DNA of 64,000 bases from Euleptes europaea (lineage: Eukaryota > Chordata > Lepidosauria > Squamata > Sphaerodactylidae). Under the pieces are notes generated by a model that worked only from the letters and a program-made list of their open reading frames with translations, was not told the DNA's origin and ran no database searches. The DNA lies in assembly GCF_029931775.1 (NCBI RefSeq), contig NC_079325.1:21991461-22055460 (forward strand), in the 5' to 3' direction. The stretch's first letter is position 1; the number at the start of each line of letters is the position of its first letter. This document shows, piece by piece, positions 10,940-22,290 of this stretch. The translations under genes and the position numbers were made by a program.

Positions 10940-11583
10940 CAGGTCAGCAAACCGCGACTCGTGAGCCGCATGCGGCTCTTTGGCTCCTTGCGTGCGGCTC
11001 TCGCACAAACGACCCGACACGTGGCCAGAGGGCGGGGGGATCTAGGAAGGGGGCAGGGGAGGGGCCGCAGTGGGGCGCAGAGTGGACCCGGGCTGATGAG
11101 TGGCGGCGTCCGCCTCCCCGGCCACACCACGCCACGTGCCCCCTGGGACTGCGGCGGGCCCCAAGCTGAGGCAGCCGGGAGGCGGCGGAGGGAGAAGGAG
11201 GCTGGCGCGGCGCAGCCCCCCACCCTCGTTGATCCGCCAGCCAAGCGGAGGCGGCTGCAGGCGGGTGCGTGGCGAGGCGCGTTTCCCCCCACGGGTGCGC
11301 GGTGGGCCGTGGACTGCGCCACACTGCTGGGAGGGGTCGCACACACGCCGGGGGGTCTGGCGGGGGGGGGCTGTCAGCTGCTGCACATGCGCGTGGGGAT
11401 CGTGCCCAGCCAGGGCGGGAGGTGGCCGGCAGAAGGTGGTTGGCGGGCGGAGGTGCGTTTAGGTCGGAGAGGGGGGTGGAGGGCTCCTCGGGGCCTGGCA
11501 GCGGAAGGAATGGGCAGGAGCCGGGGCTCACTGAGCGCCTTCTCTCTGCTTGGCGAAGAGTGAATGGGACGCCGTGTTTGCCT

Positions 11584-11680
11584 GGGACGCCATGTGGCTC
11601 AGTGGTAGAGCATCTGCTTGACATGCAGATGGTCCCAGGTTCATTCCCCGGCATCTCCAGTGAAAGAGCCCCTTTCCCCC
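11584..11680 (+). mobile_element. tRNA-Ala-derived SINE S3, 5' part
   Basis: It contains 'tggctcagtggtagagcatc' and 'ggttcattccccggcatctc' (box B), then the body start 'tctccagtgaaagagcccc'. Confidence 0.75.
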
Positions 11681-12014
11681 CTCCCCCGGCCTTTTCTGGG
11701 CTTCCCGGGGCCCGTGCGTGGCCAGAGAGGGAGTGCCGAAGGCTTCTGCCCGGTTGCACCAGGCTGTGGGGCCGCATGTGCGGCCCTGTGTGTGTGTGAG
11801 GGGAAAGCACACAGCGGGGCACCGGCCAGTTCTGGGCCACCTAGGCAGGCCCCGACGGTGCCCCACCGCTGCTGTGCCCCACCACCTCCGGGAGGCACCC
11901 GGCAGAGCTGAGCCACCACTTGTCCTCCACCACCACCACCACATTCTGGCAGGCACCCAAAATGGAGGGAGGGCTGATAAAATGGCAAACTTAAGTGGAG
12001 GAGAGGATTTGGGG

Positions 12015-12215
12015 ATCATGATGCACGCCTATTCTCTCCAGGATCAGAGGAGCATGCCTATTATATTGGGTGCTGTGGAACACAGGCAGGATGGTGCTGC
12101 TGCCAGTAGTCTTGTTTGTGGGCTTCGTAGAGGCACCTGGTTGGCCACTGTGTGAACAGACTGCTGGACTTGATGGGCCTTGGTCTGATCCAGCTTGGCT
12201 TTTCTTATGTTGTAA
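12015..12215 (+). repeat. Dispersed 'ggccactgtgtgaacaga' repeat
   Basis: Same blocks as at 10185 ('ttctctccaggatcagag', 'acctggttggccactgtg', 'cttggtctgatccag'). Confidence 0.6.
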
Positions 12216-12911
12216 CGGCCTTCATCCGTTTGAATTTCGCAGCCGAGTTGTCCCCTCCCCCTTCCCCCAAATTGTATTTGTTGTACTTTGCACATCTGAG
12301 AGATTGTCCACGGCCCAGGATTTTGCTAATATACGGCCTGGTGTTTGAGTTACTGTACTGACCATCATAGGGTTCTTAATTATTAGATTTGGGGAAAGCA
12401 ACCCTTAACCCAGTGTTTTATACACATTAAATTTGCAGAGCTTGTTTTTAGAAGTATTCTTCTTCAAGTAATAAATGTAGCTGCCTTTCATGTGAGAGAG
12501 CTGACTTTGTTTCAATTTATGCTATTTAGAACATTAATAGACATCGTGATATCTTGGGGACTAGCTGTGCTCTAGCTGAAATACAAACCTGACTTACCCA
12601 AACTTTCCATGGAGATGCAAGGCCATTGTTCACATTAAGTGTTTGTCAGTCATTGTCATGATTTAATTTTATGGATACCTTACTTACAATTTAATTTGTA
12701 TCAATAAATAAGATCATTATTAAGTATGATATCAAGTTTTATTCAGTGTACCTATAGTCTAATTAAGACTTAAAACTTTAATTAAAGTTTATTAAGTTAA
12801 TAAACAGTGTACCTACCTATACAGTTTAAGAAATTTGGCTCTCAAAAGAAATCTCAATCGTTGTACTGTTGATATTTGGCTCTTTGACTAATGAGTTTGC
12901 CGACCCCTGGC

Positions 12912-13168
12912 CTAGAGCATATTTGACAAGTGCTTGTCCAGCCTCTGCTTAAAGACTGCCGGTGAGGGGGAGCCTCACCACCTCCCTAGGTAGCTGATTC
13001 CACTGCCGAACAACTCTTACTGTAAAAAAATGTTTTCCTAATATCCAGCCAGTACCTTTCTGTCCTCAATTTAAACCCATTATTGCGAGCCCTGTTCCTC
13101 CTCTGCCAACAGGAACAGCTCCCTGCTCTCCTCAAAGTGACAGCCCTTCAAATACTTAAAGAGAGCAA
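12912..13168 (-). mobile_element. CR1 LINE 3' fragment
   Basis: On the plus strand it reads as the reverse of a CR1 3' region: 'tccagcctctgcttaaa', 'gattccactgccgaac', 'atgttttcctaatatcca', 'tgacagcccttcaaat'. It has the typical layout of the untranslated/terminal part of reptile and bird CR1. Confidence 0.6.
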
Positions 13169-13202
13169 TCAGTTGGTTTTTATATGCTGATTTTCTCTAC
13201 CA

Positions 13203-13557
13203 TTTGTGTGTGTGTTAAGTGCTGTCAAGTCGCTTCCGACTCATGGCGACCCTATGAATGAAGGTCCTCCAAAATGTCCTGTCTTTGACAGCATTGCTCA
13301 GATCTTGCAAATTGAAGGTTATGGCTTCCTTTATTGAGTCCATCCATCCCTTGTTGGGTCTTCCTCTTTTCCTGCTGCCCTCAACTTTTCCTATCATGAC
13401 GGTCTTTTCCAGTGACTCTTGTCGTCTCATGACGTGACCAAAATACGAAAGCCTCAGTTTAGTCATTTTAGCTTCTAGGGTCAGTTCAGGCTTGATTTGA
13501 TCTATAACCCACTGATTTGTTTTTTTGGCAGTCCACTGTATCCATAACACTCTTATC
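13203..13557 (-). mobile_element. RTE-BovB LINE, 3' end (C-terminus of the polymerase)
   Basis: Read on the minus strand it encodes the last ~110 residues of a BovB-type polyprotein, including 'LSYFGHVMRRQESLEKT' and 'GSRKRGRPNKGW', ending near 'HRVAMSRKRLDS'. The nucleotide end is 'gagtcggaagcgacttgaca' followed by a CA-repeat tail. It is severely 5'-truncated. The copy at 47440-47975 is closely related and longer. Confidence 0.85.
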
Positions 13558-13639
13558 CAATTCTATTTCAATAGAAGAGAAGCCCTTGGCACAGACTGGA
13601 GCTTCACAATTAACACTGGAAGAAGACACACTAAGATAG

Positions 13640-14570
13640 AGGAAGGTGGAGGAGATTATATGTATAGACATAAACCTTTTAGAAGTTAGAATATGGTCCA
13701 TTTCATAAATGGGATTTTATTGGGATTGTGTCGATAATTTTTATCTATGGATTTGTTGAGCAATTAATATTGTTTTACGGTGATCATATGTTATTTTGAT
13801 TTGGTCACATGACTGTAAATTAAAGATTGATTGATTGATATATGCATAAGCAAGAAGATGTCTTCTGTGTAGTGAAGACGGGGGGGGGATTAGCAAAAAA
13901 ACAACAGCAGGTTCTTCTCTGGCACACACACACACACCCCGGACTTTCCCCTCCTTTTTATGGAAAATTTGAGGGAACACTGATTTTTAAAAACCCTGCG
14001 AAATATTTTATATTTTCAAATAAATGAAATGCTTCTTAAGACAAGGTTTTCAGCATGAAAAAGGCTGAGAACATCTTTCAATTTTTCCACTGGAAAAAAA
14101 TTGAGAAATGTTGGAGAGTACAGAAAAAAGCCTCCTTTAAAATATTTTCTTGTTTCAAATAAGAAAAACCTCATCTGACAAGGCATTTCACTCTTTCCAA
14201 ATGGGCGGCATGAAAAAGTCTGAGGACTTTTTCCCCGCTGGAAAAACTGGGAAATTTTAGGGAATGCTGGGGGAAAGAACTTCTATTGTAGACAAAACAC
14301 AAATAATTTTGTCGACAGTTACCTATGCTATAAGGTGTGTAACGATAGTACATTAAGACAGAATTTGGTGTTTTCACTGTTATAAAGTTTAATTTAATGC
14401 TGTCCAAACTCTGAGGGAGCCTCTGTCCAAATAATACCCTTGCTTTGGTTTACTACATAATTTGTTTTCTAACTTTAGTTTTAGTTTTTGTCACCTGAGA
14501 CACAGAGAAACTCATTGAGGATATATTCATCAGTGGCTATTAGTCAACCTGGTTAAATGGAACTTCCATG
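13640..14570. other. No gene recognised
   Basis: AT-rich sequence with an eight-base G run near 13881 and a CA repeat at about 13925. No splice-bounded coding similarity on either strand. Confidence 0.35.
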
Positions 14571-14624
14571 TTCAGATGCAGTATACCTATGGACACCAGT
14601 TGCTAGTGGGCAATAACAAGGAGA

Positions 14625-14735
14625 GATTTCGGCCTCTGTGCCACAGCTTGTGGGACTTCCAGGGCATCTGTTTGGCCACTGTGGGAAACAGGATGCTGGA
14701 CTACATGGACCACTGGCCTGATCCAGCAGGTTGCT
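14625..14735 (+). repeat. Dispersed 'ggccactgtg' repeat, diverged
   Basis: It contains 'ttggccactgtgggaaac', 'aggatgctggactacatgg' and 'cctgatccagcagg'. Confidence 0.5.
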
Positions 14736-14739
14736 TTCA

Positions 14740-15650
14740 CAATCTGAAGTTATTGGAGAAGCAAGATCCTGCCCAAGAAAACATTTAATGGCTTTAACAC
14801 AGCCTTAAGCATTTCCATAGTGCTATGCAATGCATTTAGAATGTTAATTTCATTCACTCCCTACAAAAGCCATAAAACGGAGCTCATCACTCTTCACAGA
14901 TTGTAAATAGGCTGAAGACCTGTGAACCCATTGCATTTCTTTTGGCTGTGGCCTCAAGAAGTTTGCTGATTGCTGCATTCATTGCTTCAAGCCTACCGAT
15001 AAGCAGCAACTAGCGATAACCGTGTTTCAGATAGGTCACTTCTTCCATTGGTGCTTATCAGTAGTGACAAGGAGGGGACCGACAGAATCTACATCGGGTG
15101 AATGAACTAATTCATTCCAGCTCGATGGTGCAAAAAAAGAACGACCCAACTCTCCAGGGTCAAGCCAGCAAATGCATAACTGCGATGGGATTTGAACACA
15201 GCTCTGGATTTACTCAACGGCTCCGACTAGGGCCTCCCAAAAACTTTAGAAAGCTATCAAGGTTTTTGGTAGTTCAACTTCCTAGGGCAGAAAAGAATTA
15301 TCCACACAGTATGTGGGTGTTAGGAGATTTATAGACACCTGTAGTCTATAAATCTGCATTCATTGCACCTGCCTGGGGAACTCCATTTTGGATACCGATC
15401 AAGACATTTCATTTATAATATCAGATGTCTTTAGAATTTACTACAGTTCAGAAATACCATTTGAGAAGGGCTGTTTCATTGCATTAAATCCCAGGACTTA
15501 TGTCACCCCTTCTCATTTCACACAAAATTGGTACAATTTTATCCCACCCTTCCTCCAAGGAGCTCAAGGCAGTCTGATACAGACGTCAAACACCACGTGT
15601 TGTCAAACACCACGTGTTCCTCATCTGCTCGCTGTAAAAGGGGGGGGAAT
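14740..15650. other. No gene recognised
   Basis: No exon and no repeat I can name in this stretch. Confidence 0.35.
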
Positions 15651-15654
15651 TGTC

Positions 15655-15830
15655 AGAGGGGCTGCGGCTCAGTGGCAGAGCATACACCTTGCATTCAGGA
15701 GGTGCCAAATTCAATCCCCAGCATTTCTACTTAACAGACCTCAGGAAGCCAGTGCTGGCAAAGATTATCCTCTGTCCTGGGACCCTGAAGACGCACCACC
15801 AGACATTAGACTAAGGTGGGTGAATGGAAA
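15655..15830 (+). mobile_element. tRNA-Ala-derived SINE S3, diverged
   Basis: The head 'ggggctgcggctcagtggca' and box B 'aaattcaatccccagcat' are recognisable. The body is degraded. Confidence 0.6.
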
Positions 15831-15852
15831 TGTGGTGCAAGGCAATTTCATA

Positions 15853-16012
15853 ATGTAAAGTGTCATCAAGTCGCAGCCAACTTATGGAACCCAGTAGGGT
15901 TTTCAAGGCAAGAATCCAACAGAGGTGGTTTGCCATTGCCTTCCTCTGCATTACGACCCTGGTATTCCTTGGTGGTCTCGCATCCAAGTACTAACCAGGT
16001 CTCTCTCCCAGA
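15853..16012 (-). mobile_element. 5S-rRNA-derived SINE, 3' two thirds
   Basis: Inverted. The tail 'gtcatcaagtcgcagcc', body 'agaggtggtttgccattg' and 5S part 'ctcgcatccaagtactaacc' are visible. The head is truncated. Confidence 0.8.
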
Positions 16013-16029
16013 CTTTTGTTTTTAAGAAA

Positions 16030-17015
16030 GTGGCACAAAGCAAACAGAAATCAAACCGAACATTAAAGAGTTGGCTGACGGCTGAGCATTGAAGGTATGC
16101 TTGAGATCTGTGCATTGCATGCATAAATAGGCGTATAAATATACCGATATACATGAGGAAGTGTGCTCCCCTGATGTATTCATCTGACTACCCCAGTATC
16201 AGATTTCTAGTTCTGTTACCAAACAACTGGGGGAAATATACATCTACACTCACAACCATGAACACACCAGAAGGGGAAGAAAATGAACAGGAGGGAAGGA
16301 TGGCGACTTCATACATTTTTGCGCTATGATGAATTTAGGACATGTGCACACTTGAGTGCGGCCATCGTCTGGCAAGACCTCACGTTTCATGTACTACTAG
16401 CTTCAGGCCATCACCAGGTGATTTACAGCCCTAATATTTCACCTCTGTCAATGCCTGTGGCAGCAAGTTTGCATGCACAAACATTCCAAAAATCTATGTC
16501 TGGGTGTCGGTAAGCAATCAAAGACTTAAGGCCAATGGGAAAGAATATATCCGGAATATTTAGAGCATGAGAGCAAACCAGAGCTGGGGGGGGGGGGAGA
16601 CATACCCAATTTTCTTAAGACGGACGTGATCAAAGGTACTGAAAAGATCTGAACATCAAGCACTACCCATTAAAATGGAATCCTTTGCCACCCTAGGAAA
16701 TCCCAACCCGAGTTTTCCGTCCGTATTGTTTCACTCAGCACAGGCCAATCAGAACACACAGCTGCAGTTTCCATCAAAAACAAGAAGTCTGAGCATTGCT
16801 CCTTGCACTGACTTGCTCAGTGGAAGCCATTCCCACTGCCGTGCATGTTACACATCAACATTGTTCCTGAGTAGGCAAGACCCTTTGGAACCTGAATAAT
16901 GTCCATATCTGCCGATGCTTTCTTATGGCCCTCTAAGTCCCCAGTCAAAGAATTCAACTTGGTCAAAATGAACTTTAGCCCTGTTCTAAACCAAAACACC
17001 AAGATGCAGAATGAT
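16030..17015. other. No gene recognised
   Basis: No coding exon or nameable repeat. It contains a G run of about ten at 16590. Confidence 0.35.
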
Positions 17016-17021
17016 ATGGTA

Positions 17022-17203
17022 TGGTCCGGTCTTGTCAGATCTTGGAAGCTTGGCAGGGTTGGCACTATGATGGGGGAATCACCAAGGAAGACTCTGCAGA
17101 GGAAGGCAATGGCAAACTACCTTTGCTTCTCACTTGCCTTGAAAGCCCCTTGCTGGTGTCACCATATGTCGGTTGCTACTTGATGGTGTGTACATACATA
17201 TAA
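17022..17203 (+). mobile_element. 5S-rRNA-derived SINE, diverged
   Basis: The 5S-like 'tcttgtcagatcttggaagc' is followed by 'gaggaaggcaatggcaaa' and a tail 'gttgctacttgatggtgtg'. Confidence 0.75.
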
Positions 17204-17606
17204 ACCTAAAACACAGGTAATCCTGCAGCACAGAAAAAAGCAGTCCCCTGTTCAGCAATCAGATCTGACAGTTTGCCCTGTTATTTCAGATCAACACATT
17301 GGCTAGACTCACCTGCCATCAATTGGCTCAAGGTAGGTTTTATTTGGTTTTGTTGCTTAGAACTTGGTCTGGTCACTGGCTTAGATCCAATCAGCTTTTC
17401 TACTGGTGGAAAAGGAAGCAACCTACTCTTTGACCACCAAAAGAGCTGTACTGGGCATAATGGAAATTGTATGCACAAAAGTATTATGGAATGGGGGCTA
17501 TAATATGTGGGGGGGGGGAGAGAACAGGGTGATATTGAGTGGAAAAGCTGGCTGGATCCAGCCCAAGATTATTCGGTTGCATTTATACATGTTCTCTCCT
17601 CTCTTT

Positions 17607-17993
17607 GGGTGAAAACGCATGGTCACTTTGTGTGTGTGTGTGTAAAGTGCCTTCAAGTTGCAGCCGACTTATGGCGACCCCTTTTGGGGTTTTCATGGCA
17701 AGAGACTAACAGAGGTGGTTTGCCAGTGCCTTCCTCTGCACAGCAACCCTGGTATTCCTTGGTGATCTCCCATCCAAATACTAACAAGGGCTGACCCTGC
17801 TTAGCTTCTGAGATCTGACGAGATCAGGCTAACCTGGGCCATCCAGGTCAGGGTATGGTCACTTTATCCTCCTTTAATCCCTGTTTTAGCCAGGATCGAA
17901 CGCACATTAGGCGAAACGCATGCATTCGATCCTGGCTGAATCCTGGCTGAAACAGGGATTAAAGGAGGATAAAGCGACCATGCGTTTTCACCC
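17607..17993. mobile_element. MITE with ~75-bp inverted arms, interrupted by a 5S SINE
   Basis: The arms begin 'gggtgaaaacgcatggtc' (left) and end with its inverse before 17993. They continue through 'ctttaatccctgtttta' and 'gccaggatcgaa' in inverted order, around a short loop 'cattaggcgaaac'. The left arm is split by the SINE at 17630-17854. Family not assigned; no coding region. Confidence 0.75.
17630..17854 (-). mobile_element. 5S-rRNA-derived SINE, full copy with target duplication
   Basis: The minus strand reads 5S-like head, body and 'gcaacttgaaggcacttta' plus a CA tail. It is flanked by the 11-bp duplication 'atggtcacttt' (17619-17629 and 17855-17865). It lies inside the left arm of a MITE, so it inserted after that element. 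Confidence 0.88.
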
Positions 17994-17999
17994 TTTTTG

Positions 18000-20430
18000 A
18001 GTCTCTTTAGATCCTCGTCCAAGTCTTAAAATGTTTCCAACCCTGCAGTTATGTTTACAGCTGACCCTGCCTGTATTATAGTTAGTATTCACATTTGGGC
18101 CACAGTAGGCTGGGCTTCCATTACTACAGATCCAGTGGTAATATCACTGCAATTTCCTTCAGCATGCTCAAAAGAGATGATGCAAATATTTCTGAACCGC
18201 AAGATTATGGCTACAAACCACAAAAAGTACTAGCTCACCAAAATAAAAAAGATATTGGCCTTCTTGCCTACATAGGCTTATGTCAGTAATAAATGATCTT
18301 TAAAATAATAGAACTTTTGTAAAACTTCCATGCTGGAAGTGAATTTTACTATCCACAAGCCTGCAGTCTTTGCATCTTCCTCGACAAAGCAATCCTGAGA
18401 ACACTTTTCTCGGAGAAAACCCCGTTGAACAGTAGGATTCTGAGCAGGCTGCATAGTATTGCTCTCCGAAGTACTTTTTAAATCCACCGTCTATCCTTAA
18501 GAAGGTAGAAATTATCTAGCTGGGTCAAAACAAAGCCCATTTGTATTTTTATCAACAGCTGCCAAGTCAATGCTGCTGGAATCTTGAACACAGAGTATAA
18601 TAGTGACAGTCATCTCCCCTTTGTCCTCAGCATCTGGTACTCAGAGGTATAGTGCCTCTAAACATGGAGGTTCTGTTTAGCTTTCACAATAATAAACAGA
18701 ACTATCCCTCCCATGCATTTTTCTGGATTTCTAGAACTTTAGTAAACTAGTTTTACTTCCTATTTTCATGGACAAGTTACAGGGTGGGTGGGTGACAGAG
18801 ACTGTTCTGTCAAGCCGTGATTATTTGAAAGGATTTCTTTCCTCTGCTTTGAACTCAAAAGTTGTTGGGACCACTTACAGTTTAAAAACCATGACATCGA
18901 AATGAGAGCAAGGCAGTGACATTAAAAATATGCTGAAAAAAATAATATATTTCAGCCAAGAATAAAAGAATAAGCAGCAACTTTAAAAGTTTAAACGGCA
19001 GTTGAGAATTATATAAAAGACATCTACGACAGCAATGGTTGGCAGGTAGAAGATATCAATCTACGCTGAAAGCATAACAGAATTCAGAAACAAATGACTG
19101 AAGGGAAGGGACTTTTTACTTGGCATTAAAGCAGTCAACAGATATGACAATAAGCAAATGGTTAGGACGAGGGCATTTCATGGACTCAATGTGCCACAAC
19201 AGAAAAGACCCCCCAACTCTGCTGACCATCCACCTCACCTCAGAAGGCAGAGGCACACAGAAAGGGCCTTTGATTACAATTTTTAGTCCTTGGACTGGCA
19301 GGCATCCTGAATCTAGACCCTTTAGGGCAGCGGCACTTACTCTGTGGCTCACAGAGATCCACGTTTGCAATTACCCATCAATCAAAACAGCCACATTTAC
19401 TTCCATTCTTGGCTTGAGGCCTGCACCTCAGGGAAGCTCACATCTTACCTGTTTTAAGGTGGGAACCAACCACCAACTACTTGCCCCAGCAGGCAAGGGC
19501 ACTGCCCACTTACTGAAAGATGGTGCTCAGAATATCCACAGGTGGCATGTCGAAGAGCCACCGAGTATCACCGCATTAGAGTTTTAAAGGAAAGTACCAG
19601 CATTTTAAATTGATTACCAGAGACAATCTGCCGGCCCTTGGAGTTCATTCATCACTGGAGCAATGATCATTTCCCACCAGTCTTCTTCAAAGACTGCCTA
19701 TAAAAGACCAGCCTTTATAAGCAACCCCACGCAGAATCCCTTACAGTAATCGAATTAGGAAGTGATCAGAGAAGGTAGAACTGTTGGCGGATCTTGCTTC
19801 TCAAGAAAGCAGCTTATAACTTTCTGAACAGTTATAAAAATGTGCCGATGCATCTTTGTTTTGGTCCAGCTCACAGAGGGAGCTTTTTGCCTGTCCATGC
19901 TCCCCATCCCATGATTGCACGGTGAAAGAGTCACAAGCAAGGGTACATGCAATTCCCTACAAGGAAGTCAGGTTGCCATACGTTTGTGCGTGTGAACATC
20001 CCCCAGGACAAATCATGCATTCAGTGAATGGATGGACAGCATTGCTGTCTGGATTACAGCAGAGTAAACCTCTAATTTGTATAGAGGAAATGAGCTTTAG
20101 CTGCTGCTTCTGGGTCAGTCAAGGACCTCAAGGGACATGCCACCCTCAACCCAACGCCCATTCTACCACCTAAATTGTGGCTTTCCAGGCAAGGCATCTT
20201 TCAGACCTAGAAAATTAGTCCCTTGTTTTGGTGGGTTGCAACCAGACGGAATTCATGGCTCTGACTCCCAACAAAGTTAGTCCTTCTGAGAGGCTCTGAG
20301 CCCAGTTAAAAAAGGCTAGGAACGTAAGAACTGTCATGTCTTTTTTTTTTTTTAAAGAAACAAAGGTTATGTAAGGACAACCAACATTTCAGCAAGGAAT
20401 CACATTCATATGGTTGGGATGGTGTTACTA
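18000..20430. other. No gene recognised
   Basis: About 2.4 kb without a supportable exon or a repeat I can name. It lies within the inferred first intron of the GRK gene. Open frames near 19120-19587 have no protein-like features. Confidence 0.35.
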
Positions 20431-20722
20431 TTAAAGAAGACGAAGAAGAGTTGTTTTTTATATGCCAATTTTCTCTACCTTTTAAGGAAAATCCTTTCCT
20501 TCCTTTCCCCACAACAGGCACCTTGTGAGGTAGGTGGGGCTAAGAGAGTTCAGAGAGACCTGTGACAAGGCCAAGGTCACCCAGCTGGCTTCATGTGTAG
20601 GAGTGGGGAAACCAACCCGGTTCACCAGACTAGAGTCTGCCAGTCATGTGAAGGAGTGGGGAATCAAACCCGGTTCTCCAGATTAAGAGTCCACCGCTCT
20701 TAACCACCACATCACATTGGGC
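20431..20722 (-). mobile_element. S1 tRNA-derived SINE
   Basis: Inverted copy, from the GAAGAAGAG tail run to the reverse of the tRNA head 'ttaaccaccacatcac'. Confidence 0.8.
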
Positions 20723-20724
20723 TA

Positions 20725-21740
20725 AGGGGGATTGTTGCATCATGAGTAGACACAGAGCGCAATGCCAGAACCCAGTCATAGCATGCCCTGCTGGACCAGA
20801 AAACCTACCAAGGTGAAGATTTTTGTTCCAGACACCTAGAGAGGCAAGAAATCCCATTAGATCCAATGCATCGATCATTCTTAGGCACAGCAAATCGGTT
20901 TGGATCTACGTATCAGTTTTGCCAAGGCTGATCTCTGGAAATCAAACGCAGAAGGGACTCGTCACTTTGCCTTTTTGCTCTAGTTTTTCGTGTGCTCATC
21001 AAAATCACATTTCTGCAAGGCATTCTCCATTTCCCCATCATTACAAGTTTTTAGAGAAGGAATGGATTCCAAGCGGCAAGCAATCTCATGTACAAGCTTC
21101 CTGCCTAAAGGAAGTGAGGCTAGGTAGCATTCTACCTGACTCGTGCCAATGCATTCCCGATCTCCATCCTCAAAGATCAGCCATAACCTTGTTTGTGTGT
21201 TTAAGGTCAAACGTGCTTAAAGAAAGCAGGCTTACACTTCTCCTGAGCTATTCTGCACTTTATTTCACTATAGTCCTCCGCACCAATTTGAGGTATCCAA
21301 CCTGTGGCTCTAAACAAACATGTGCCCCGCCGACACCATCTCACACCATGGGAATTAGCATCATGTGCCACACTGGTGCCAAAGAGAAGCACCAGTCCTT
21401 GCTTTCCTTTGCAAAAAAAAAAAAGTGTCCAGACAGGAAAACAAATATATAAGCTAGATCATGAACAATACATATTTCATCTTTAACATAAAACGCATTT
21501 GATAGGGGACGTATTTACAGGGACACAACAAGGCAGGTTATCAATGTACACTTCTGGCATGACAGTTATTCCAGAATGAACACACAGGGAGGGGACCCTG
21601 ACCCCACCTGTGGCCTCCTAATCTGCAAAGAGGCGTTCAGCCTACCTTCAGATGCAAGCATTTATATTGCCGCTTGTTGTGTCCCTTTCCTTGGAAATCC
21701 TTATAACAGCCCTGTAAAATAGGCCCGTTACTAGCATTTT
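20725..21740. other. No gene recognised; long but featureless open frame
   Basis: A 209-codon plus-strand frame (20823-21452) has no similarity I recognise and no splice logic, and its composition looks random. I treat it as chance. Confidence 0.4.
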
Positions 21741-21744
21741 CGTG

Positions 21745-22037
21745 CCAGCGTGGTATAGTGGTTAAGAGCGGCGGTTTGGAGCAGTGGACTCTGATCTGAA
21801 GACCCGGGTTTGATTCCCCGCTCCTCCACATGAGCGGCGGAGGCTAATCTGGTGAACTGGATTGGTTTCCTCGCTCCTACACATGAAGCCAGCTGGGTGA
21901 CCTTGGGTCAGTCACATTCCCTCAGCCTCACCTACCTCACAGGGTGTCTGTTGTGGGGAGGGGAAGGTGATTGTAAGCCAGTTTGATTCTTCCCTAAGTG
22001 GTAGAGAAAGTCGGCGTATAAAAACCAACTCTTCTTC
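21745..22037 (+). mobile_element. S1 tRNA-derived SINE, full copy
   Basis: Head 'tggtatagtggttaagagcg' to tail 'aaaaccaactcttcttc'. It sits directly beside the fold-back MITE at 22040 in the first intron of the GRK gene. Confidence 0.85.
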
Positions 22038-22039
22038 AG

Positions 22040-22217
22040 CCATCTATGCACGGGAGGCTTTGCCTTGGATTTGCCTCTCTCTGGATGCACATTTTCCCCA
22101 TCAGAATTCTCAAAACTCTGCATGGGGGCTTATTGCTGATTTTTGAGGATTCGGATGGGGGAAATGTGCACCTAGCGAGCGGCAAACGCAAGGCAAAACC
22201 TCCCATGCGTAAATGGC
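22040..22217. mobile_element. Fold-back MITE just inside the GRK first intron
   Basis: The two halves are inverted copies: 'atgcacgggaggctttgcct' at the left against 'aggcaaaacctcccatgcgt' at the right, with matching inner blocks 'gcacattttccccat' and 'atgggggaaatgtgc'. It has no coding sequence. It lies about 220 bp downstream of the GRK exon-1 splice donor. Confidence 0.7.
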
Positions 22218-22219
22218 CT

Positions 22220-22290
22220 TTCGCCAACGATCGTTAAGGCGCACTGAAAGCGGAATGGAAGCGCATTATTCAGCCTGTGCGGAAGCGCCC
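22220..22290 (+). repeat. End fragment of a 'gcattattcagc' MITE
   Basis: The blocks 'gaagcgcattattcagcc' and 'tgtgcggaagcgccc' resemble the right end of the MITE at 23466-24459. Confidence 0.45.

Larger units (their letters stand above)
10940..12909. mobile_element. Putative hAT-like element (family E) with a GC-rich core
   Basis: The left end 'caggtcagcaaacc' and right end 'gtttgccgacccctg' are inverted to each other, and both sides carry 'ggctctttg' blocks just inside. The interior left half (about 10990-11960) is extremely GC- and CpG-rich; the right half is AT-rich. It holds an S3 SINE (11584-11680) and a dispersed repeat (12015-12215). I could not find matching 8-bp flanks (left 'ttatccca', right 'gcctagag'), so the boundaries or single-element status are uncertain. 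Long open frames in the GC-rich part are composition artefacts. Confidence 0.5.

Noticed and set aside
10944-11840. 298-codon minus-strand open frame (and a 200-codon frame on the plus strand)
   Set aside because: It lies in a CpG-rich block with overlapping open frames on both strands, no splice logic and no family resemblance. It runs through a tRNA-Ala SINE. High GC removes stops.
20823-21452. 209-codon plus-strand open frame
   Set aside because: No recognisable domain, ends in a poly-lysine from an A-run, and no exon signals. Judged chance.
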